A stretch of 64,000 nucleotides of DNA from Prosopocoilus inquinatus (Eukaryota > Arthropoda > Insecta > Coleoptera > Lucanidae). Positions 1-8,985 of this stretch are shown one piece after another (position 1 is the first letter of the stretch; each line of letters starts with the position of its first letter). The notes beneath the pieces were generated by a model. The model was given only the letters and a program-made list of their open reading frames with translations, searched no databases and was not told the DNA's origin. The translations under genes were made by a program, and so were the position numbers. The DNA lies in contig CM069876.1 of the NCBI GenBank assembly GCA_036172665.1, positions 48,701,001 to 48,765,000 of the forward strand, read 5' to 3'.

Positions 1-780
1 ATCCAATTTTTTTAGTCGGGCGTCTTAGGACCGAGTATGATCAGGCCTAAGAGGCCTCTTCGCGAATAAAATTTTCCTTCCTTTAATCCCTAAGGCCTTT
101 CAGACTTTGGACACTGCCTCTCCTCGAGTTAAGATTACGCAGCTGGTATACACAGCCCCTTCAGATATCACATAATTAAATGAAAAAAAAAAAAAAAACA
201 AATGTGCGAAACTTCTTTTCGGCGACGCATGAAACAATTTCAAGGTTTCAATTGTAACGCAAACTTTTCCACTTTGATGAAGCAAGAGAGGCGTTTATTT
301 CTCCGTCCAAGCGTTCGATTCTCTTAGTGTGGCCCGTCTTAGGCCCGAGCATAACCAGGTCTAAGATGACCCTTCGCAGATAAAATTTTCCTTCCTCTTA
401 CCCCCGAGGTCTTTTGGCTTGCGGACGCTATCATTTCGTGAGCCAAAGTCCCGAGGCTGATTTATACGATTTTAGATAATTAAATAAAAATAAAAATAAC
501 GAAACTTCTTTTCGGCGATGCACGACAGAATTTCAAGTTTTTATTGTAACGTAAAATATCGAGATGACAACCGTAGAGGTTAAAACATCCGATTCTTTTA
601 GTCGGACTCATCTTAGGCCCGAGAACGGTCAGGACTAAGATGACCCTTCGGGTATAACATTTTTTCCCATTCCTACCCTTACGGTCGTTTGGCCAAACAT
701 TTGATTTAGACGACCATTTAGATTTCAGATAATTAAATGAAAATAAAAATTACGAAATTTCTTTTCGGTTGGGGCTGTAT
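1..780. repeat. TTAGGC-hairpin repeat family, about 300-bp units in tandem
   Basis: Two and a half units repeat with a spacing of about 270-310 bp. Each starts with a foldback core (TCTTAGGMCCGAG, a short loop, then a CCTAAGA arm; near 21-55, 331-372 and 606-640). It is followed by CCTTCGC, a C/T-rich stretch ending near TTTTGG, then TAGATAATTAAATRAAAAT and ACTTCTTTTCGGCGATGCA. The same order recurs at 5140-5525 and 7000-7160, so this is a dispersed family rather than a local duplication. No coding capacity is seen; the open frame at 100-285 (minus strand) is repeat sequence containing a poly-A run. A non-autonomous mobile element is an inference, supported by the complete foldback copy at 59795-59940. 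Confidence 0.75.
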
Positions 781-1870
781 ATTTAGTTCAACCCGGATTG
801 CATCATCTTAGGAAACCGCGCTTCAGACCACGCTCGTTCTTGTTGGTCTTATCATAACAAAAACAGTTTTTTATTATCGTCTTCGTCGTCGCCGCAATTA
901 TTCCATTTGCGAAACTTAAAATAATCTCATGCTTTGCGTTTTATTTTAGAGCCAATCCTACCCGTATTACCTCATCTTAGGAAACCGCGCTTCAGACCGC
1001 GCTCTTGTTGGTCTTATCACAGCACATTTGCGAAAGTTAAAAATAATCTCATGCTTTGCGTTTTATTTTAGACGCTTTTTTGAGCAATTCGCTTTAAAAT
1101 ACTCCGACCAAGAAATGGTGCAAATTATCGATGCGTGCGCACTTTCTTGTGGTTCTAAAACCTTTCGGAGTTTCTATTTTTGTACGATTGCATCGTCTTT
1201 TACAATCGAGTGCAAGCGTATTTCATTTGTTTCGTGAGAACCGTTCTAAATTATTATTTCACGCCGCCTTTGGAGTGTTATAAAATTTCCGCGTCGCCAT
1301 TTATATTTCGGATAATTAAATTAAGATAAAAATTACGAAATTTCTTTTCGGGGAGTCTGTTACGGTATGAAAACCGCTTTTAGGGAACGGCCTAAACGTA
1401 TTATTTAGTTCGACGCGTTGCATCATCTCAGGAAACCGAGCGGATAATAAGGGCTTCAGACCGCGCTCGTTCTCGTCGGTTTTACCGCAGAAAAAAAAAA
1501 CGCCTTTAATAAATTCCGTTTACACAGCTTGAAATAATCTCACGCTTGGCGTTTTATTTTTGTTTAGGCATTCGTTTTTCCTAATTCAGTTCTTAAAACA
1601 TCAAATGACCTTCCGCTTTGTGTTTTAATTCACACGCTTCCTTTGCGTTCGTTTTAAAATTCTCCGGCCATAAAATTGTGTAAAAATTCCCGATGCACCG
1701 CCATTTATTTTTATGGTTCTAAAGCCTCTCGGACTTCCTACTTCTGGGTAAGATTGCATCATCTTTTGTAAACGAGCGCGAGCGTGTTTCATTTGTTGAA
1801 TCGCGAGAACCGTTTGAAATTATTAATTCACGCCGTTGGAGGGTTATAAAATTTTCTTCGCCACCTGTGG
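780..1870. repeat. Second repeat family, duplicated with an offset of about 565 bp
   Basis: The motif CATCATCTTAGGAAACCGCG followed by CTTCAGACCRCGCTCGTTC occurs near 800-840, 970-1010 and 1425-1470. Each copy is followed by AATAATCTCATGCTTTGCG-like sequence. The segment about 1085-1290 is repeated, diverged, at about 1650-1865: both contain TGGTTCTAAARCCT, GCATCRTCTTTT and GAGAACCGTT. The end of the first copy, TAGATAATTAAA-like and TTTCTTTTCGG (near 1305-1350), is shared with the TTAGGC-hairpin family, so the two are interleaved. Nothing here looks coding. Confidence 0.65.
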
Positions 1871-2480
1871 GTGTGTTTTTTAAATTAATTTATGTAAACT
1901 GCAAGTTTTTGCAAGTTAATGTTTTGACGGAAAGTTTCAATTGATCTCATTCTTGCCCTTTGACGACTTTGGGGTTTCCTTACGTCAGATTGACACTCGT
2001 TGGTTCCTGCTGATGTCACGATGGTTTCAATTCGTGCAGGGGCATGGTTGGTTTCGCTTTATTAATCGGTAACGCGCTTCGGAGAGATAGTCGTTTCGCG
2101 ATATCCCCAGAGCCTAGTGGTGCTGCTGTAGGAGGCGGTTTTTGGGTTATGGCCGTCCTGATGGTTTGTCCACATTTAGGGTTGCTGTTGAGGGAAGGTT
2201 CACTCTTGATACGAGTTTTCGTCTATTATAATTAGGCGTTCAACCCTGGAGGGAACTAAACTCTTCGAAGTTGTGGCAGTCTCGTCCGTAGCACTCTGTA
2301 CAGGTGGTAAGTTTAAGACCGCGATTTCTTTCCGTTGACGAACTTTTCTTCCTCCGTAGGCTTTTTTTTTCATTTTGGTTACAAGCTTTTGGGTTGGGTT
2401 GGGCAAGGCACGACAGAATTTCAAGATTTAATTCTAACGTAAACTTTCCCAACTGGTAACGTGCGCGACGGTTATCTCTT
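1870..2480. other. Mostly unique DNA, no gene seen
   Basis: This stretch has no recognisable protein, RNA or strong repeat over most of its length. From about 2405 to 2480 it carries a piece of the TTAGGC-hairpin family (GCACGACAGAATTTCAAG, CGTAAACTTTCCCA), which leads into the 88-bp array. The 63-codon frame at 2044-2235 matches nothing I know. Confidence 0.5.
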
Positions 2481-2509
2481 CGTCTAAAAATCTGATTCTT
2501 TTAGTCGAA

Positions 2510-3135
2510 CCCCTCTTAGGCTTGATCAGTCTTGTACCTAAGACGACTCTTCTTCGGCTGATTTACTACAAAGATAATAACGGGAAAGAAAATCAAGTCC
2601 CTCTTAGGCTTGAGCATTCTTATACCTAAGACGACTGACTCTTCGGCTAATTTACTGCTGAGATAATAACGGTAAGAAAATCAAGCCCATTTTAGGCTTG
2701 ATCATTCTTGTTATTATAGCGACAAAATTTATAATTAGTTGATAAATCTATGCCGCAAAATAATCAGCAATTTGACTAAGTGTGCAATTGAAAATATTAA
2801 TTTGGTTCTCAATCAATCCATGGTTACAACACATAACATGCTCGTACCTAAGATGATTCTTCGGCTGATTTACTACAAAGATAATAACGGCAAAAAAAAA
2901 TAAGTTCCTCTTAGGCTTGAGCATTCTTATACCTAAGACGACTGATTCTTCGGCTGATTTACTACAAAGATAATAACGGCAAAAAAATCAAGTCCGTCTT
3001 AGGCTTGAGCATTCTCATACCTAAGACGACTGTCTCTTCGGCTAATTTACTACTAAGATAATAACGGTAACAAAATCAAGCCCATCTTAGGCTTGATCAT
3101 TCTTGCACCTAAGACAATTCTTCGGCAAAGTTAAT
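2510..3135. repeat. 88-bp tandem repeat carrying TTAGGC hairpins
   Basis: CTTAGGCTTGA begins at 2515, 2603, 2691, 2910, 2998 and 3086. The spacing is exactly 88 bp except for the 219-bp step caused by an insertion. Each unit contains the hairpin CTTAGGCTTGA...TACCTAAG, then GACTCTTCGGCTRATTTACT and GATAATAACGG. The core matches the larger TTAGGC family, so this is a shortened, locally amplified derivative of it. No coding potential is seen. Confidence 0.85.
2711..2843. mobile_element. 131-134-bp insertion in the loop of one hairpin unit
   Basis: The unit that starts at 2691 reads normally to ATCATTCTTG (2710). The expected TACCTAAG arm appears only at 2845. The step to the next unit (219 bp) is 131 bp longer than the 88-bp period, so AT-rich DNA was inserted in the hairpin loop. 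No terminal inverted repeat or clear target duplication is visible, so the type of element is unknown. Confidence 0.6.
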
Positions 3136-3990
3136 AACGACAAAAAAATTTACTTCGTACGTCAATTGATCCGTAAAGTGACACTTTTACAGGCGAACTT
3201 GGCCGGGATGCCCCCCAAGTTTTGTCGCAAATTGATTCAACAACTTTCCTGCAAACTCATTGATATTTGCCAGCGCTTCGCTTAACCCGAAATCGAACAA
3301 AGACGCCGCCGCCGCCGCCGGTGGAATTTATCGCCTGCAACTCTATTTTGTTCCGTTAGTTCTTTATTTGGGGTCGACTGCAGCGCCGGAAGTGTAACAA
3401 TCTCGGCTGCTCTCTCTCTCTGGAAGACGTATCGCTCCAACTAACTAACTAAGTACGTAACTAACTCACACGCTACACGTACGCTTGCCTCCTCCTCCTC
3501 CTCCTTCTCCTACAAGTTGATTTAGCTTATTCCTTACGCGGCGGCGGCGGCAGCTTTTACAAGTAAATTCACCCCCGAAAACAGCGCCGGGTGCTCGCGC
3601 GTTTAGAGGCGCAATTTATTCGCGTGAGCCTGCCTTGTGTGTTACTCGGTAATAATAAAACACATCAAACCGTATATTAATGACCGGTTTAACCTACATT
3701 TGCTTCCGCACGGCGTATTTTTATAACGTACGCTCCTCTGGATATTTATTCAGCAAGCGCAAGCTCTCGGAAGGAAATGGATACGTGTATATATTACTGC
3801 GTTACGAAACCAGGAACAGCTGATGCTGGAATATCTCGCCCGTATATAACGCCAATCCGAGCGTGAAACTGGCGGATCTTGGTTTGCGGTCACTGAAGTT
3901 TGGCTTGCGACCTCCTAGTAAAATCCAAATATATGATTCTATTCGATTAAAAAAAAAAAAGAAAGTACGAAGGGTATTGTCGGGCCGGTT
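3136..3990. other. Unique CpG-rich DNA with simple repeats
   Basis: No gene is recognised. The segment contains GCC runs (about 3308-3322), a CT run (about 3409-3420), CTC runs (about 3488-3505) and a GCG/GCA run near 3540. TATA-like and ATTAATGA-like stretches are present but are not diagnostic of a promoter. Confidence 0.45.
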
Positions 3991-4085
3991 CTAGGCGGCG
4001 ACTTCTTAGGCCCGATCATTCTCAAGCGCGGTCCTTCTTAGGCCTGATCACATCGTCGGGCCTAAGAGGACCCCTGGGATCGCAC
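3990..4085. repeat. TTAGGC-hairpin copies
   Basis: Two adjacent motifs (CTTAGGCCCGATCATTCTC, CTTAGGCCTGATCA) are followed by the reverse arm TCGGGCCTAAGAGGACC. The inverted copies could pair into a stem of 10-12 bp. This is a truncated member of the dispersed hairpin family. Confidence 0.7.
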
Positions 4086-4985
4086 CACAAAGAAAATGCT
4101 GCTCGTTTTTATTATTAGCTACAGTTTCATTATTACTATTATTTCGTTAAAATAAATTACGTACAGTTTGATCAAGGACGAAAGTGTCACCGCCTGGGAA
4201 TATGCGTCGGTCATCGCGAAACCCGCCGCCCCCAACAAACAGGTATTAAAAAAAAAAGGCATTCCCGTTCCCATCCGTTTGTTATTCGCGTAGCCCTTTG
4301 TGAAACTTAAACGACAACAAAAACGCGACGAACGCACCGCACAAAAAGACTCCATTAAAATTTCAATAAAGGTGGTGGCGGCGGGCGATTCACAGAGCAC
4401 AAAACAAAACAAAACGAAAAAACAAAAAAAAGAAGAAAACAGCTTTCCGAAGCTGCGACCACGGAACGAATGTCGTCGCCTGCTCCGCGCTCAAACAGAA
4501 GCCATACTCGGACATATTTCATTTAAATTTTAATAAAACGGGGGGCGGCGGCGGGGGGGCGGAGGGCTTTTCGAGGAGGATTACGTTAATACCCGTGCAA
4601 CCGCCGGCTGTAACGTAACAAAGCGGGCATTACAACGACGGCACAATGTATCGAGGACAATGAGGAGAGACCGCTTATTGTAAATGAGCTGTGAAATGAA
4701 TCTGCGGATCGGAAGGGATCCCGAGCGTGTAAAGTCGGGGGGGCGGGAGGGGGCGGGGGCACTTGTTTGCCTGTAAGTGACTTTCATCGATTTTTTTTTT
4801 ACGAAGACCACCCGCGGGGAGTGTCAACTCGTTGAGTCCAAATCAAAGCTAATTATTCACGATTAGTTCCGTTTCATCTTAATTTCTTTCCGTGTCCTTT
4901 CTAATATTCTTTGCCATCATTGGATTTGATTTATTTCTTTGTCTCTCTCTCTCTTTCTTTGTCTTTCACAACGCCGGGGTCGACA
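4086..4985. other. Unique DNA, no gene recognised
   Basis: Open frames of 76-97 codons occur on both strands (4119-4412 minus, 4300-4533 plus, 4581-4811 minus). They are low in complexity, overlap one another and show no domain. G-rich tracts lie at 4540-4562 and 4735-4760, with a CT run near 4943-4957. Confidence 0.45.
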
Positions 4986-5006
4986 CCAATTAATTTTGAT
5001 CCTTTG

Positions 5007-5088
5007 CCCCACATCGGGCGCCATTTCCATATCGCGTTGTAATGATGGCCTAGTTTGGGTGGATTGTTTTGCCCCACGTCGGGCGCCA
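5007..5088. repeat. Two tRNA-Lys(CTT) 3'-end-like motifs (primer-binding-site-like on the minus strand)
   Basis: CCCCACATCGGGCGCCA (5007-5023) and CCCCACGTCGGGCGCCA (5072-5088) lie 65 bp apart. The 3' end of animal tRNA-Lys(CTT) with its CCA is CCCCACGTTGGGCGCCA, so the copies differ at two bases and one base. Read on the minus strand they have the form TGGCGCCC..., as in primer-binding sites of insect LTR retroelements. No LTR or retroelement coding sequence lies next to them. They could also be parts of a tRNA-derived repeat. The same motif recurs at 61702-61866. Confidence 0.6.
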
Positions 5089-5213
5089 TTTTATACGGCG
5101 ATATAAGACCTTCACGGCGCTTCACTTACCCCGACAGAAGGGAGGATCCGATTGTTTTCTGGCTAGGCTCGTTAAGCCCGAGAATGTTCAAGCCTAAGAG
5201 GATAAAATTTTCC

Positions 5214-5347
5214 TTCCTCTTACCCCCAGGGCCTCAAACGTTTCTGCATGCTACCGCTTCTTAAATCAAGGTCACACGACTTCCTCTTACCCCCAGGGCC
5301 GCAAAGGTTTCTGCAGGCTACCGCTTCTTAAATCAAGGTCACACGAC
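5214..5347. repeat. 67-bp direct duplication
   Basis: Segments 5214-5280 and 5281-5347 are adjacent and nearly identical (both start TTCCTCTTACCCCCAGGGCC and end AATCAAGGTCACACGAC), with only a few mismatches. The duplication is local to this copy of the TTAGGC family and looks recent. Confidence 0.85.
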
Positions 5348-5524
5348 TGATGTCCAGGTTTTCTTTTTCTAGATTTCAGAAAATAATCAAATAAAAATAA
5401 AAATTACAAAACTTCTTTTCGGGTGATGCACGAAACAATTTCAAATTTCAATCGTAACCGAAACTTTCCCATTTTGACGAAGGAAAGATGGTTGTCTGTC
5501 CTTCAAAACATTCGAGATTCTTTA

Positions 5525-5641
5525 GGCCCAGTTTTACAATGACGGTTTAACTTTGAGCCGAAGCTTAAACCCTTCACAACAATTGTTGAAATAATGCTCA
5601 AGCCTCAGCTCAAAGTTGGGCCCCATTTGTAAAACTCGACC
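5525..5641. mobile_element. 117-bp MITE with TTA target duplication (PIF/Harbinger-like)
   Basis: The element starts GGCCCAGTTTTACAA, and the reverse complement of its end is GGTCGAGTTTTACAA. Inner sequence continues the inversion (ACTTTGAGC against GCTCAAAGT). It is flanked by TTA at 5522-5524 and 5642-5644. Removing the element and one TTA restores TTCTTTAGTCGG, close to the TTCTTTTAGTCGG found in other copies of the host repeat. Three-base TWA target duplications are characteristic of PIF/Harbinger elements; the superfamily call is therefore an inference from length, termini and target. Confidence 0.75.
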
Positions 5642-5755
5642 TTAGTCGGACTTGTTTTGGACTGGAGAATGATCAGGCCTAAGAGGATTTATTTCTTTTC
5701 CTCTTACTCCCAAGAGTCTTTTGGTTTCTGTACGCTATCGTTTCATGAGTCAAAT

Positions 5756-5894
5756 CAAACCAAATTAAATCAAAACATTTTATTTTAAGCATCACGTGCA
5801 AAACAGGAGCTCGAATCAAAATTAAATATTAGATTAGTTAATCATTTAAAGAAAGTATATGTGACAAAAAAGCATAATATGAAGTGATAGGAGG
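5756..5894. other. AT-rich insertion between host repeat and Mutator-like element
   Basis: After CATGAGTCAAATCAAA the TTAGGC-family match is lost until 6941. This roughly 140-bp AT-rich stretch contains no recognised sequence. It may be an older insertion into which the 1038-bp element later moved, or flanking DNA. Confidence 0.4.
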
Positions 5895-5902
5895 CAAGGT
5901 TG

Positions 5903-6940
5903 GATGCGGACATTTGGGCGCGACAACTAGGGCGCAGCCAAATGGGCGCTGCTAGTAGGGCGCGACAACGCTACGGCGCAAGTCCCCTACGGCGCGAAGA
6001 CGTTACGGCGCGAGTTTGTTTGAAAACTCTTTGTTGTCTATCATCCCCTGATTACGTAGGTGTAGTTGCGGCCTTAAAATTTCGCACGATTCAGTTTTTC
6101 ATAAATAAGATTTTAATGACTTGTCAAAACATTTTGAATAGCAAATTTCAAATTTTCAATCATTAATGGCAGATTTCAAATTTTAAAGTTGAAATGTTTA
6201 AAATACCAATTCTTATGCTTTCTGTGTTTCTTTTATTTTTCCGTTAAATTGTATTACTTCCGTACAAATGCCTTACTAACCAAATCATCTGAAAACCAAG
6301 TGACTTTTCAATGTTATGTCATTCCCGTCATTTCTGCACACATTTGGACTCACGTTGCATTTTGAGTACTTCTTTGTGATCAGTAATTTTGAGCGATGTG
6401 AAAGTAAGAACAGTGGTTGCAAACGTCGCGTTCATACATCAGAAGGTATGATTGTTACAGAAATCCACAACCATTCAACACAGTGTACGCCTGTTGTATC
6501 ATATAACGGGGTCATTAAAAAAAAATTAATTGGAGTAAAGCCATGATTTTGATAAAGGTTGTTGGCAATTCTGGTAAGCCAACTGAAATTTTCATCTAAA
6601 TCATCAGATCGTCAGATAATTCAAATTGAATTAATTAAGGCCTGGCTCATTCATTCAAAAACTTACTTTAACTGTTCGTTTATAAGCGTGTTGGCTTACT
6701 CCAATAAAAAATTTAAAAACATAACGTGTTATGCTAATTAAAGGCTCACATTATTATGTTTTCATTTTAATTTGATTACTGCACCTTAGTGACTTCGCGC
6801 CCTAGTGACTCGCGCCTTAGTGACTTCGCGCCCTAGTGACTCGCGCCTTAGTGTTTTCACGCCTTAGTGTCGCGTGTCCTAACAGTTGCGCTCTATCTAC
6901 TGTGGCCTACTGCTCGCGCCCTATTGTCCGCAACCGTAGT
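5903..6940. mobile_element. 1038-bp Mutator-like (MULE) element with sub-repeated terminal inverted repeats
   Basis: The element is flanked by the 8-bp direct repeat CAAGGTTG (5895-5902 and 6941-6948). Its left end (5903-6020) reads TGCGGACATTTGGGCGCGAC and goes on in steps of about 15-17 bp built on TAGGGCGCGAC or TACGGCGCGAG. Its right end (about 6785-6940) carries the inverse (CGCGCCYTAGTGACT repeats, then CGCGCCCTATTGTCCGCA). Long, internally repeated inverted ends and an 8-9-bp target duplication are typical of MULEs. The interior is AT-rich and holds only a zinc-finger remnant, so the copy is non-autonomous. Foldback elements are the main alternative. Confidence 0.7.
6316..6546 (+). pseudogene. 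FLYWCH-type zinc-finger remnant inside the MULE-like element
   Basis: The 76-codon frame contains ERCESKNSGCKRRVHTSEG followed by a HNH triplet. The pattern is C28-x6-C35-x15-H51-x-H53, with basic residues after the second cysteine and a T-x-x-G turn. This fits the second half of a FLYWCH finger (aromatic-x-C, then C, then H-x-H). FLYWCH domains occur in insect Mutator-like transposases, which agrees with the surrounding terminal repeats. The first half of the domain (the F/Y-L-x-x-x-G-Y segment) and any transposase catalytic region are absent, and no start with support is present. It is best read as a decayed fragment. A chance match remains possible. Confidence 0.5.
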
Positions 6941-7160
6941 CAAGGTTGCACAGCTAATTTACACGCTCCTTTCCATGTCAGATAATTAATAATAAAAATG
7001 ATGAAACTTCTTTTCGGCGATGCAATTTCAAGTTTTAATTATTTCTTATGTATAAATTTTCCTACTTGATGGCTGGCGCGTCGGTTACGTCTCCGTCCAG
7101 ATATTCGATTCGTCCGCCCCATCTTAGGACCGAGAATGATCGTCGAATGAAGATCGTCGA

Positions 7161-7934
7161 TCCGTGCGAAAATGTCTTGCTATACATTTCTGTTACCATT
7201 ACTCGCTCGTTCTCCTTCTAGCTAAGAATAACGACCGTTCACGTACACGTAAAATAAATTTTCGGTTATCGGGGTGGATTTTGAGCGACGCCGTCGTCGC
7301 AACGTCCCCGAAACAAACGTCAAGTTGTGAATTTAAGATGCAAATAACACGTGCATAAATTCGCATAAAATAACCATACATATCCCCGGCCGAGCTACGG
7401 AAGCCCGCTGAGGCGTGCACACATCGTCGGGCGGGGGGGCGGAAGGGGGGAGGGAGGGGCGAACGGTGTTATTACGACGGGGGTTGCGTAACTCACGTTT
7501 TGAACGCGCGACCAACTATAGTCACAGCGGGAAGTTCTTAACAATTCAAGATCCGAGATCGAGCGGAATTATTTAATTATTTATTTACTTTTTTAGAAAA
7601 TAGTTTTGATGTTATTACTCCCCACAGGGTTGCGTAACTCCCGTCTTGAATCCCATTCGATGATACAGGATTATTTATTGATTTTTTTGGAAAATAGTTT
7701 TAGTAACTCAAAATCATCTTCGCTCTAGATTTTTAATTAACTTAAAAGGTGAAATTAATTAGGTTGAAAATAATTTAATTGTCCTCAGTCGCACTCGTAC
7801 ATTGCACCACTCAGCAAACGAGATGCTCGTATTGCTCGGCGCACTCGTGTCTGTGTTGGATTGAATTAAATTTCGCGCTCACTTCTACTGTTATAGACTT
7901 CTTCTGGAAACAGTCGAGAGCCGATTAAGCGCGT
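7161..7934. other. Unique DNA, no gene recognised
   Basis: The segment is CpG-rich to about 7520 and AT-rich after that. Overlapping open frames on both strands (7164-7358, 7199-7420 minus, 7333-7515 minus) have no domain. A short direct repeat (GGTTGCGTAACTC with AAAATAGTTTTGAT/AG nearby) occurs at about 7483-7612 and 7628-7703. Confidence 0.45.
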
Positions 7935-8170
7935 CGTTTTCTGGAATGTGCGGCAACACGCTATTCCCGTCTGCGTTGCCGGTGGCCTATCCGACAGGAA
8001 ACTTTCGTTACGTTTACTGGAATGTGCGGCAACACGCTATTCCCGTCTGCGTTGCCGGTGGCCTATGCTACAGGAAATTTTCGTTTCGTTTACTGGAATG
8101 TGCGGCAACACGCTGATCCTTCCAGTGTTGCTGGTGGCCCATCCGAAACAAAACTTTCGGGTTTCTGTGA
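7935..8170. repeat. 76-bp tandem repeat, three copies
   Basis: CTGGAATGTGCGGCAACACG occurs at about 7941, 8017 and 8093, giving an exact 76-bp period. Each copy continues with a CGTTGCCGGTGGCC-like stretch and AGGAAACTTTCGT. The third copy is the most diverged. The 76-codon frame across it is only an open reading of the repeat. Confidence 0.85.
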
Positions 8171-8186
8171 TTCGTTAGAATTCTGA

Positions 8187-8254
8187 AAGACGGTCAAGAT
8201 AATGGAAATCGTTTGATTTGAACCTAAAACGATTTCCATTATCTTGACCGTCTT
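8187..8254. repeat. Perfect 28-bp hairpin with a 12-nt loop
   Basis: Bases 8187-8214 (starting AAGACGGTCAAGATAATG) are the exact reverse complement of 8227-8254, separated by 12 bases (8215-8226). The inversion continues imperfectly outward (AGAATTCTG against CAGAATTTC). It may be a small MITE, or a precursor-like RNA hairpin if transcribed. No target duplication is evident. Confidence 0.85.
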
Positions 8255-8760
8255 GCAGAATTTCAATAAACTATAAACGGAATGCGTTTTTAAATTTAAA
8301 AAATTAAAAATGCGGATTCCGCCCGGTCTGATTCCGACAAAATTCTCACAGAATGTTCTCTTTTTTTTATTTTGTGAATACGTGCTTGGGTTTGGCGAGT
8401 CTCCAGGCGGTAGTTAGACGAACACATTCTTCAGGTTTGCTTCTAGGTTCGCATCCATCAATTAAGAGGTGCGTGGCTCGTTTCCAAATCGCGATAATTT
8501 TCAAAAACAACGACAGGTACTCACATGCTTCTACTTAAAATAGCGAATATTTTAATTGCGTACGTATACATAACTATTTCTGATGTAACAGTGTATTTGG
8601 GTTCATTCCGGAATCAACTGGGAATCAGAGTGCGTTAAAAATATGTAGATATACATATCTTGCGCGGTCGCAGTTTGATCTGTTCAAGCACAACTGCAAC
8701 TTTGAAGCGTGTTTAATGATGGGCCCTAGAAATAAGTATTAAAAAAATGCAGAGGGCATT
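8255..8760. other. Unique AT-rich DNA, nothing recognised
   Basis: No repeat, RNA or protein family is seen. A 61-codon frame at 8353-8538 has no domain. Confidence 0.4.
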
Positions 8761-8985
8761 CTCAGGCCTCGTCTTAGGGCCGATCATATGCGGTACGGGA
8801 CCTCTTAGGCCCGATCATGCTCGAGACGGGACGTCTTAGGCCCGATCATACTCGTGACTGGACATCTTAGGTCCGATTATTATCAATCATCGATCATGCT
8901 CGAGACGGGACGTCTTAGGCCCGATCATACTCGTGACGGGACATCTTAGGTCCGATTATTATCGAGCCTAAGACAACCCTCAGAT
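8760..8985. repeat. Short tandem array of TTAGGCCCGATCAT units
   Basis: Units of about 42-46 bp, each built on GTCTTAGGCCCGATCATRCTCG followed by GACGGGAC, occur about six times. A reverse arm, GAGCCTAAGACAACCC, lies at about 8964. One stretch of about 90 bp is itself duplicated (from CTCGAGACGGGACGTCTTAG at about 8831 and again at about 8899). This is the smallest amplified form of the TTAGGC-hairpin family. Confidence 0.75.

Larger units (their letters stand above)
5140..7160. repeat. TTAGGC-family copies with nested insertions
   Basis: This compound locus carries TTAGGC-family sequence at 5160-5524 and 5642-5755 and, after a large interruption, at 6941-7150 (CAGCTAATTTACACG, CAGATAATTAATAATAAAAA, CTTCTTTTCGGCGATGCA). 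The interruptions are the 117-bp MITE (5525-5641), an AT-rich stretch (about 5756-5894) and the 1038-bp element (5903-6940). Nesting shows that the TTAGGC copy was in place before these insertions. Confidence 0.65.

Noticed and set aside
5055..5264. Retroelement coding remnant next to the primer-binding-site-like motifs
   Set aside because: The frame shows no gag, protease, reverse transcriptase or integrase motif, and no LTR pair could be found.
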